A DNA stretch of 20,059 nt, taken from positions 1 through 20,059 of the forward strand of contig JBJHCR010000088.1 in the NCBI GenBank assembly GCA_050486105.1, given 5' to 3'. Within the stretch, counting starts at the first letter, position 1, and the number at the start of each line of letters is the position of its first letter. Shown here in pieces: positions 1 through 6,753 of this stretch. The DNA comes from JAEXNA01 sp050486105 (GTDB lineage: Bacteria; Vulcanimicrobiota; Xenobia; Xenobiales; JADMJV01). A program made the position numbers and the translations under genes. A model generated the notes under the pieces. It did not search any database. It worked only from the letters and a program-made list of their open reading frames with translations, and was not told where the DNA came from.

Positions 1-222
1 AAAAGTCGACGGCTCATCGAAATCGTAGCTACCGTTGGCCGTTAGGGCTCGCTGTTGGTCCAGGAGATTTTGACAGATGAGTGCTGCTCTAGCTCGCGCC
101 TCCCCCTCCTGGGTGAAGCCCAAGGCTGTGTGGTAAAGTTGAAGAATGACCAAGAATCCCGCAGCCAGAAGAAAAAGCCCGATGATGGTTTCGGCTAGTG
201 TTGTCGCTCTGTTTGATTTCAT
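1..222 (-). CDS. Type II/IV pseudopilin, GspI-like (partial, C-terminus beyond window)
   Basis: This reading frame opens with ATG at 222 and stays open to the window edge, giving 74 residues. The N-terminus is a prepilin (type III) signal: a short basic leader (Lys2, Arg5), then a hydrophobic helix with Glu11 at the +5 position after a predicted cut between Ala6 and Thr7. The helix LAETIIGLFLLAAGFLVI is followed by an amphipathic run with a conserved-looking QNLLDQQRAL segment, as in GspI-type minor pseudopilins. It would be processed by a prepilin peptidase and enter a pseudopilus. Its ATG overlaps the stop of the upstream prepilin-propeller gene (ATGA), so the two are probably translationally coupled. 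The −1 residue is Ala rather than the usual Gly. The exact subtype is uncertain because most of the globular domain is missing. Confidence 0.75.
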   Translation of the reverse strand, partial: MKSNRATTLAETIIGLFLLAAGFLVILQLYHTALGFTQEGEARARAALICQNLLDQQRALTANGSYDFDEPSTF

Positions 223-2513
223 GGTAGGGGCAGGGGAGGAGTGATCCAATCGGGCCGTCTGGACGTTGCATTTCCGGTGGTGAGGGCTCGAGTTTCCCCA
301 CTAGTAAGGGACTTGAGCATAATCTGTTCGCCCTGCCAATAGAGCAACTTGGTCCCATCTGGAGACTCCGCGGGGTTGGTGACACCCTGCGTGGAATAGA
401 CGATGGGGTCTTGATCTTCGAAAAACACGGGCGAAAGTGGCTTTTTGTCATTGCCACTGAGAGGTACCGCATAGATCTTGGTCAGCCCTCCAAACTCATT
501 CCCATTACCATACACGAAGTACAGTTTGTCACCGGCGCGATTATAGGAGGGGCAGCGGATGCTTTCGTCTCCATAGAGGAGCAGGCGTGGATTGTGGTAT
601 TCAAAATCCGTTCTCCATTCATCCGCGCTCAGGTCGAAGGTGCCGTTGTCGTAGTCGTACGCGCCTCGATTGCCCGTTGTGGCAGGAATCCCATTGGTGA
701 ACAGTTCCATCGCCGGATGAGTGACCCAGTTTTGGTTGAGGTGGTCGTCAAGCGAAGCACCGTCCCCATCAGGGTTGCCGAAGTAACCCCTCAGTTCCCC
801 CCCCGCAACCGTCGTATCGTACTCCCAAATCTCGAAACGACCCCCGTCTCGGACGATCTCCAGGGCAAGCCTAGTTCCATCTCTGTTCCAAGAGAAGGAA
901 TCGAAGAAGATCACGTCGGTCTGTATGGTCACAAGCCTTGGGTCTAAGGGGGATTCACCGATCGGTGCCCAGACTAGGGCGAATTGACCTTCGTGCGGTG
1001 CTTCCAACGCTATCTTCCAGGCGATTTTATCGCCCAAGGGAGAAAGCTTCGGGGCCGTTTCGTTCCGAAGATCGTTGGCGGTCAATGGAATGATTTCGCG
1101 ACCGCTGGGATCGGTGAGCCAGATGTCGTCGTCGGTTCGGGCAGGGTTCCTCATCCTAAAGGCGATTTTTTGGCCGTCCCAGGAGACAGTGGGATGCTGA
1201 ACGTCCGCCGGGGTGTCCAAGTTGACCAGCACACTCTCCTGACTTCCGCTTTCGTTCATAACGTGCAGCAGCAGGCCCCCCGTAGGGTTCTGGTTCGAAT
1301 CGTAAACGAATCGATTCGGCGAATCGACAGATACGTTGGGAAAGTCGGCGAGAACACCCACCGTGAAGTCGTCACTCGAGGCGCCGATTCTTGCCTGAAT
1401 CTTGTAGACGTCTCCGGGCTGGGACGAACCGTGGGGAGTCCAAGTCCAAAACGCCTTCCACACTTCTCGACCCTGATCCCAGATCAGAGCGTCGTAGGTC
1501 TGGACGTTCTGGGGATCGGTGATCGGCGATGAATTACCGGGCATCTGGGTTCCGAAAAAACCGTAGTGAGGAGTGGGAGCCGATTCCACCTCCTGGGTAA
1601 ACGAAGCAAGCAAAGGCAGCCCGCTATCATCTTTGACAACCAGTTCCATGGAGAGGAACTGTCCCACGGCCACTCCGTAGTCGGCCCCAGGACTCACTTC
1701 ACCTTCGGGGTCATCGGTGTTGGGCTTGGGGAAAGCGTTGGGGGTAATGCTTGGGTTGAGTTGTCTATTGCTGGGAGGAGCCAACCCGTCCAAGGAAGCC
1801 GGGGAGTAGGCCGGAAGTGAGCCTCCCTCCAGGCCGGGTACCTCTAGTCCCTTTCGAAGTTCCACTCCCCCAAGGCGGCTCAGGCTGATTGTATAGGCCT
1901 CGCCACTGGACAAAAGTGTGTCACTCGAAGCGCTTACTCCGGCCGCCACTATGATATGGAAGTGCTCATTATTGGTGGTTAGCGTTCCGTTGGGCAAGAA
2001 AACGAAGTGAGCGTCGTTTTGCTGTTCCGGGGGTACTGCAGACAGCCAGGAATCGAGATCAAAGCTCTGGTCCCAGGACAAAGGTATACGGCTCTCATCG
2101 GGAATGCTCCAGCCGATGCCCGAACTGTATTTGCCCTCGGAGGTCGGCTCGCCGGGAATCTCTTCCGGGGCACCGACATCTCCCACGAAAATGGCGACTC
2201 CGGGAAACTCTCGCTGCAGATTTCGGACCGAGAGTATGTCGGAGGATGTACGCCCCCCACGCAGGTAGAAGCCTGCTGCATAGGAAGAGCCTCTTCGCGG
2301 TATCACCAGGGCGACCGGCTGCTTTGTGGTCATGGACTGCTGCCTGGCCGCGAGGAGTTCAGCTTGTAAGAAAAGAGCCACGGCTCGGGGGCCGGCTCGA
2401 TTATCCTCAGGTCTGAGCCCGGTAAACACCACCGCCAACATTATGAGAAAAACGCCCAGGGCAACCACCAACTCTATCAGGGTAAAAGCCGCGGTCTTGC
2501 GCTTAAGAGTCAT
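219..2513 (-). CDS. Prepilin (GspH/FimT-like) fused to a TolB-like beta-propeller
   Basis: The start chosen is ATG at 2513, because it places a prepilin signal at the N-terminus (residues 4-33). The longer open frame upstream runs into the preceding gene. The signal has basic residues KRK, a predicted cut Ala9|Phe10, and TLIE with Glu14 at +5. The next stretch, about residues 35-150, resembles GspH/FimT minor pilins (AELLAARQQSM helix, then VALVIP strand). A middle part, about 300-395, looks beta-rich and Ig-like. Residues about 395-760 hold at least five TolB/PD40-type blades; recognisable cores are SWDGQKIAF, SPLGDKIAW, NRDGTRLAL, NRAGDKLYF and SPDGTKLLY. The product is 764 aa, far longer than a normal minor pilin (about 150-200 aa). 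It begins 8 bp after the GspF-N-like gene and overlaps the next pseudopilin gene by 4 bp. Inference: a secreted or pseudopilus-tip protein presenting a propeller. Ligand and partner are unknown. Confidence 0.8.
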   Translation of the reverse strand: MTLKRKTAAFTLIELVVALGVFLIMLAVVFTGLRPEDNRAGPRAVALFLQAELLAARQQSMTTKQPVALVIPRRGSSYAAGFYLRGGRTSSDILSVRNLQREFPGVAIFVGDVGAPEEIPGEPTSEGKYSSGIGWSIPDESRIPLSWDQSFDLDSWLSAVPPEQQNDAHFVFLPNGTLTTNNEHFHIIVAAGVSASSDTLLSSGEAYTISLSRLGGVELRKGLEVPGLEGGSLPAYSPASLDGLAPPSNRQLNPSITPNAFPKPNTDDPEGEVSPGADYGVAVGQFLSMELVVKDDSGLPLLASFTQEVESAPTPHYGFFGTQMPGNSSPITDPQNVQTYDALIWDQGREVWKAFWTWTPHGSSQPGDVYKIQARIGASSDDFTVGVLADFPNVSVDSPNRFVYDSNQNPTGGLLLHVMNESGSQESVLVNLDTPADVQHPTVSWDGQKIAFRMRNPARTDDDIWLTDPSGREIIPLTANDLRNETAPKLSPLGDKIAWKIALEAPHEGQFALVWAPIGESPLDPRLVTIQTDVIFFDSFSWNRDGTRLALEIVRDGGRFEIWEYDTTVAGGELRGYFGNPDGDGASLDDHLNQNWVTHPAMELFTNGIPATTGNRGAYDYDNGTFDLSADEWRTDFEYHNPRLLLYGDESIRCPSYNRAGDKLYFVYGNGNEFGGLTKIYAVPLSGNDKKPLSPVFFEDQDPIVYSTQGVTNPAESPDGTKLLYWQGEQIMLKSLTSGETRALTTGNATSRRPDWITPPLPLP

Positions 2514-2521
2514 GGTTCGGG

Positions 2522-3166
2522 CTAACCCTTCTCCGGCCGCAAGGTCCCCATGTCCAGGCGACCGTTGCGGGGAATGATGAAGCTCTTCTCGAGTAGTGAT
2601 TGGTCCGAGGGTCGGAGGATCTCGAGAATAACTTTTGTTGGTTTGGTCTGCGTCATGATTTTCTGCTCCCATCGGAAAGCACCGTTGGCTTGAATCTCCT
2701 TTAGGGTGACGGATAAGGGAATCTCTGGAAATCGGAGCAGCACGCGCATTCCCCTATCGTAACCCAAAATCCGACCTTCGGCGTCCAAACTAAGAGATTC
2801 AACCTTGGGCTTGAACTGTTGCTCGGGCCGTGGGGGGGAGGTCCAATGCGGAACAAATGATAGGATTCCGGCACCTACGAGTCCTAAAATGAGAAGTTTC
2901 ACTCCCTCCGGACCCAAGCGTAGCTTTCTTCGCTTAGGCTTGGGGGGACGCTTTTTTTTGAGCCTTTGAGAGAGTCGATCGCGTGACGGTGAGGAAGTTG
3001 AACGGTGATATCTGAGCTTTGCTCCCCGAGAGTCGAGTTGCAGCGAGCAAACCTTAAACCCCCGACCTTCCAACTGAATACGGGCTTCGGCTTCCGAGGA
3101 TTGACTGATTTGTCCACGGCGCTGGGTTCCGTGACTATCCTCTACTATAAAACGAAAAACAGGCAC
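2522..3166 (-). CDS. GspF N-terminal-domain-like single-TM protein
   Basis: This 214-aa protein starts with GTG at 3166. Residues 1-46 (MPVFRFIVEDSHGTQ, then SEAEARIQLEGRGFKV) match the short cytoplasmic N-terminal module of GspF/PilC platform proteins. The rest does not continue as GspF. It goes into a very basic linker (about 48-84), one transmembrane segment (about 88-106), and a C-terminal beta-rich domain of about 105 residues that positive-inside rules place outside the cytoplasm. It is first in a tight operon with two prepilin-type genes. No strong Shine-Dalgarno sequence is visible. Inference: an inner-membrane assembly factor that uses the GspF-type module to contact the assembly ATPase or another cytoplasmic partner, in the manner of bitopic GspL-like proteins. 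I do not recognise a named family for the full protein. Confidence 0.7.
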   Translation of the reverse strand: MPVFRFIVEDSHGTQRRGQISQSSEAEARIQLEGRGFKVCSLQLDSRGAKLRYHRSTSSPSRDRLSQRLKKKRPPKPKRRKLRLGPEGVKLLILGLVGAGILSFVPHWTSPPRPEQQFKPKVESLSLDAEGRILGYDRGMRVLLRFPEIPLSVTLKEIQANGAFRWEQKIMTQTKPTKVILEILRPSDQSLLEKSFIIPRNGRLDMGTLRPEKG

Positions 3167-3491
3167 TTCTAGACAATTTCACTAATCCTCGAGGACCCTC
3201 CTTTCTGCCGCGTGGGCACTCGGAAGTCCTGGGGGCAACCTTTCTTCTGATAGAGGTAGTCTAAGCACCACTGTTCCAAAAATGTTCAAAAATGGGGAAC
3301 AGTACCTCGACAAAAGCTGACAAAAATTTACCAGGACCTGCTTCCTAAGGATGGACCCACAGAAATCACGCCTGCTGACATCCCTCATTTCCGGCCGGAA
3401 GAGGTTTTTCCAGAGAATGATGTGATGGAACCCAGCTGTAAGATGCTTTGCTAGGAACAGAGGAATTCCTGAACGCTCTCTCAATCGTTCC
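3167..3491. promoter_or_regulatory. Divergent intergenic control region with repeats
   Basis: This 325-bp spacer lies between the pseudopilin operon (leftward) and the REC-SARP gene (rightward). It holds a perfect 8-bp inverted repeat, ACTGTTCC at 3270-3277 and GGAACAGT at 3296-3303, with an A-rich 18-bp spacer that repeats the TGTTC-AAAAA pattern. A third copy of the heptamer GGAACAG lies at 3454-3460, directly next to a perfect palindrome AGGAATTCCT at 3461-3470. No convincing gene is present. The repeats look like operator sites. Which regulator binds is not visible, though the adjacent SARP-type regulator is an obvious candidate. Confidence 0.45.
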
Positions 3492-5828
3492 ATGATGAGT
3501 TCAGGTATACGTATCCTACTGCTCGAAGACGATCTCGATCTCCGCACCGCCTTAGAGTCCGCCTTGGAGCTTGAGGACTACCAAGTTTTCGCGGCTGCCG
3601 ATGGGGCTGAAGCTCTCTCGAAGGCTGAAGGCAATCCCTTCGATATCCTAGTCTTTGACATAAAGCTTCCTGGACCTGATGGCTTAGAGGTCTTGGCCCA
3701 GTTCAAGAAAGAAAATCCCGATCTTCTTAGCGTGGTTATGACCGGCTACGCCACCGAGAAAGATACGCTGCGTGCCCTCCGGCTAGGTGTCGGTGACTAC
3801 CTCAAGAAGCCTTTTCGCTTGGATGTCTTACTGAATGCCGTGAAACGTTTGGATCGTGAGGTGCGACGTCGCCGCGCTCTTGAGGTCAGAGAGAGGGCTA
3901 CCAACAAGGCGTTTCTGTGGCTAGCGGAGTTCCTGGTCGGGGGGCTTGATATCAATCACGAGCTCAAGGGTTTGTCACTGACGGATTCAGCCCGAGCGGC
4001 CCGAAAGTTCGCCTCCGCTCTGGGACACGCCGAGGATGTGGCGGACACACTTCAGCTTGCCCTCTTGCTGGCTTACTTGCGAGATTATGGTGAAAGCGAC
4101 AGCCGCTTGTCGGAGTTAGAAAGCATGCTTCCCGAGAGCGCCATGGGTCTCCTGACGGCTATCAACGAGATAGATCCGCCAGAGAACCCAGATTCTCTGG
4201 CGGCACTGGGAGCTCTGAGCAAATCTCTAATCGAAAGCCCCCAGAAACTCGAGGAACTAGAGAGAAAGTTCGGTGTCAGCCTCAAAGACGAGCATCCCTC
4301 CACGAAAAGGCGGGAAAAACGCCAACTTCTGAGTCTTGCCAGAGCTTTCGCGGCTTCAGGCGATAAGGCTTCCGCCAGGGAAGCTTGTTTGCGGCTAGTC
4401 GAATACCCCAGATCTTCCGAGGCTGGCTTTGCCCATTTGGAATTGGCTAAACTCGCCTGGGCTGAAGGGGACAGTGGCCAGGCCAACAAGAGTCTTCGCC
4501 AAGTTCTGAACCTGTTGCCTCAATTGGGTCCTCAGCGAGGGGCGGAACTGGAACTAGAGGCCGGCCTCTCCGCACTAGGAATGGGGTTAAAGGACGGTCG
4601 ACACTTGCTTCAGCGAACTCTACCTCAATTGGAGAGAATGGGTCTCGCCGACGCCAAAGCTCTCGCCATTCTCAGCCTAAGGGCCACCTCGGACGAGCCG
4701 AGGCCTTTGTCCGAGGATGAACAGGCGGCATTGCGTGAAATTGTCCATCAGGACCTCACCAGCACTTTCCTCGGACATAGCCGCTGGATGTTGCCCTATT
4801 TGCTCCGACTTCAAATCGAGGTGAACGAGCCGTATCTTGCTCGATTGCTGGCTCAGATCGCTCAAGACGCTCCCCGATCGGTGAGTCGCACCTTGGTGTC
4901 AGACCTCCCGGAAGACCAGTTGTTGCTGCTGTTGGATGCTATCGAAAACAGCGGGGGCAGCACCCTTATTCCGTCGTTGCAGGCGGTGTTCACCAAGGTT
5001 GAGAGCGATAGGGTCAGGAATCGGATTGAGCGAGTTGTAAGTGGACTTACCCACCAAGAGACCTCTACAGTTCGTCTCTACTCCCTAGGGGCTTTCGAAG
5101 TCTGGATCGGCGATCTTCGATTGCCTGAAACGGCCTGGAGAACTTCCCGCTCGCGTTTTTTGCTGGCCCAGTTGGCGGCGCGAATGAATCGGCCGGTCTT
5201 GGCGGAAGTTTTGACTGAGCAGCTTTGGCCAGGAGTACGTGCGAGTTCTGGGAAGAAAAACGTCTCTCAGGCTGTCTCGGACCTGCGGAAGGTGATGGAT
5301 GAAGCAGGTTATGATCGGGCCGACGACTTGGTGGTGCGAAAACATGATCTCATCAGTCTCAATACCGAACTCCCGATCTGGCACGACGTAGCTGCCTTCG
5401 GGGAGGGCTTCACGAAAGGGAAGGAAGCTCTTGCCCAGGGAGAAGTGAGGGAGGCGCATCAGCAGTTGCGCCGCTCATACGCCCTCTTAAGAGGCGAGTA
5501 TCTGGAGGATTGCCCGATGGATTGGGTCCTGCCACAGCGGCGGGAACACGAACGCGCGGCGATGGAGTGTTGCGAATTGCTTGCCCAGTCCTGTCAAACG
5601 CTGGGACTGTATCCCGAGGTGATCGAAGTGGCCAACCGGGCTCTAGAGAGAGATCCCTGTCATCAGGTCCTGCATCGCCTGATTATGGAGGCATATGTCG
5701 GTTCGGGTCGACCGGAGTCCGCTTTGCGTCAATTTGAAGAGGCAACCGTAATCTTGCAAGAGGAACTGGGCGTCGAGCCTTCCACCGATCTCCTTCGTGC
5801 CCAACAAGTGGCCAGGATGTCGCTTTAG
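3492..5828 (+). CDS. Response regulator with REC, TPR-like and SARP (wHTH + BTAD) domains
   Basis: This 778-aa regulator has a canonical receiver domain at 5-120: acidic pocket Glu12/Asp13/Asp14, phospho-acceptor Asp56 in VFDIKLPG, Thr84 in VMTGYA, and Lys106 before Pro107. Residues about 164-230 are helical and recall an HD-GYP fold without the metal-binding HD residues (tentative). Residues about 271-345 look like TPR repeats, and the next region is also helical. An OmpR-like winged helix follows at about 526-618, beginning VRLYSLGAFEV. A bacterial transcriptional activation domain follows at about 625-775, with the typical LRGEYLED and EELGVEPS motifs. The receiver is therefore joined to a SARP-type DNA-binding output by a long helical middle. 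Two adjacent ATGs (3492, 3495) could both serve; no good Shine-Dalgarno sequence is seen at normal spacing. The nearby membrane kinase gene at 8418 is a candidate partner. Likely targets are the divergent pseudopilin genes, which is inference. Confidence 0.85.
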   Translation: MMSSGIRILLLEDDLDLRTALESALELEDYQVFAAADGAEALSKAEGNPFDILVFDIKLPGPDGLEVLAQFKKENPDLLSVVMTGYATEKDTLRALRLGVGDYLKKPFRLDVLLNAVKRLDREVRRRRALEVRERATNKAFLWLAEFLVGGLDINHELKGLSLTDSARAARKFASALGHAEDVADTLQLALLLAYLRDYGESDSRLSELESMLPESAMGLLTAINEIDPPENPDSLAALGALSKSLIESPQKLEELERKFGVSLKDEHPSTKRREKRQLLSLARAFAASGDKASAREACLRLVEYPRSSEAGFAHLELAKLAWAEGDSGQANKSLRQVLNLLPQLGPQRGAELELEAGLSALGMGLKDGRHLLQRTLPQLERMGLADAKALAILSLRATSDEPRPLSEDEQAALREIVHQDLTSTFLGHSRWMLPYLLRLQIEVNEPYLARLLAQIAQDAPRSVSRTLVSDLPEDQLLLLLDAIENSGGSTLIPSLQAVFTKVESDRVRNRIERVVSGLTHQETSTVRLYSLGAFEVWIGDLRLPETAWRTSRSRFLLAQLAARMNRPVLAEVLTEQLWPGVRASSGKKNVSQAVSDLRKVMDEAGYDRADDLVVRKHDLISLNTELPIWHDVAAFGEGFTKGKEALAQGEVREAHQQLRRSYALLRGEYLEDCPMDWVLPQRREHERAAMECCELLAQSCQTLGLYPEVIEVANRALERDPCHQVLHRLIMEAYVGSGRPESALRQFEEATVILQEELGVEPSTDLLRAQQVARMSL

Positions 5829-5831
5829 CCG

Positions 5832-6518
5832 CTAGTACGCCGCTCTCAGTGAAGTGGGACAACTCCATCGGATCTCTTTTTCCAGAAGCTGGACGACCAT
5901 CAGGGAACGCTGGCCATCTCTTGCCAATCCAACGATCTCATTGAGCCTGTCAATTCCTTGTTCGATCGACTCTCTCAGAGAGGTCATGGCTTGGAGCCAG
6001 GAGTCGATACCTTCTTTTAGGAAGCGATGACCTAGAACGGATTCTAAGCAAATCTCCTCTTCGAGTACCTGAATTCCGTAATAGTCATCGCGGGCCTGGG
6101 AAAAGCTTTGCGCCAATTCCTCGACCCAAAGGGCGGCTGACTCAGGGTCCCCCTCTCGAAGGCAAGCTAGTGCGTCTTCGAAATCGTCCCAGAGCTCGGT
6201 CCGGATCTCCTCCTCGCCAAGCGTTCTTCTTCGAATTTCCCAAGCCGTTGCCAGATCCGGCGAGGATCCGTAAGCGATGACCAATTCTCCTAGATAAGGG
6301 GCTATGGACGCTTCGCTCTGCGAGGCTAGCAAGAGATTCTCCAAGGCTACTGCGGACCTATCGGCCGTCTCGGCATCGATGGAGTCATCGCTTTCCAATT
6401 GATGGAAAGCCCGCTCGACCCAGAGTTCAAGGTTCTGGATGGGCGCACCCCGACGAATCAAGTTGACCAGCAAATCCAGTCCGTTCTCGTTGTTTTGTAG
6501 GGTGATTTCCTCAAGCAT
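5832..6518 (-). CDS. Hypothetical acidic helical protein
   Basis: I do not recognise this protein. The open frame could begin at 6596, but ATG at 6518 is preferred: it has GGAG at 6528-6531 with a 9-nt spacer, and it drops a non-conserved-looking leader. That gives 228 aa. The product is acidic, Leu/Glu/Ala-rich and predicted almost wholly helical, with no signal peptide or transmembrane segment. It is probably a cytoplasmic protein of helical repeats. The segment around DDFEDALACLREGDPESAALWVEE (given only as the pattern ALxCLxxGD…AALWVEEL) is TPR-like in spacing. It converges on the REC-SARP gene with only 3 bp between stops and lies downstream of the histidine kinase gene on the same strand, 235 bp away. 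Confidence 0.65.
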   Translation of the reverse strand: MLEEITLQNNENGLDLLVNLIRRGAPIQNLELWVERAFHQLESDDSIDAETADRSAVALENLLLASQSEASIAPYLGELVIAYGSSPDLATAWEIRRRTLGEEEIRTELWDDFEDALACLREGDPESAALWVEELAQSFSQARDDYYGIQVLEEEICLESVLGHRFLKEGIDSWLQAMTSLRESIEQGIDRLNEIVGLARDGQRSLMVVQLLEKEIRWSCPTSLRAAY

Positions 6519-6527
6519 AATCTCTGT

Positions 6528-6531
6528 CTCC
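6528..6531 (-). promoter_or_regulatory. Shine-Dalgarno site deciding the start at 6518
   Basis: GGAG on the minus strand sits 9 nt before ATG 6518. The alternative ATG at 6596 lacks a comparable site. This supports the shorter 228-aa product. Confidence 0.6.
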
Positions 6532-6702
6532 ACAATTCTTGTTGGTTCTTGAGACAAAGATATCGGAACCCTTGCCAAGTTTATCCAAGAAATCATCCGA
6601 GGGAGCGGGGAGAAGTAAACATTTGTTCATAATTCTCGGATGAGAGACTCTCGCGGTTCTGCGGCTTGGCAGGACTCAAGCGCTTGATTACAGACTCGGC
6701 TT

Positions 6703-6743
6703 GGAGTGGAATGGCACTGGACCAAACGTCAAATTCCCACTCC
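6703..6743 (-). terminator. Possible stem-loop downstream of the histidine kinase gene
   Basis: The arms GGAGTGGAAT (6703-6712) and ATTCCCACTCC (6733-6743) are complementary apart from one bulged base, with a 20-nt loop. The structure begins 10 nt after the kinase stop codon. No T-tract follows, so it is not a classic intrinsic terminator. It may stabilise the 3' end or act with a termination factor. A separate 12-bp palindrome, TCAAGCGCTTGA, lies at 6676-6687. Confidence 0.3.
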
Positions 6744-6753
6744 TGAATTCCCT

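Noticed and set aside
411..1820. Several + strand open frames (411-947, 984-1532, 1566-1820)
   Set aside because: They lie antisense inside the prepilin-propeller gene, which has a clear signal peptide and repeats. The antisense translations show no motifs.
2514..2672. N-terminal extension of the prepilin-propeller frame upstream of 2513
   Set aside because: It overlaps the GspF-N-like gene, and the prepilin signal only works with the start at 2513.
3270..3303. Inverted repeat read as a LexA box or an intrinsic terminator
   Set aside because: The half-site spacing does not match known LexA boxes, and no T-tract follows the stem.
6676..6687. Perfect 12-bp palindrome TCAAGCGCTTGA as an operator
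   Set aside because: It is a single copy between the kinase stop and the next gene's start, with no second site or promoter seen. It may be chance.
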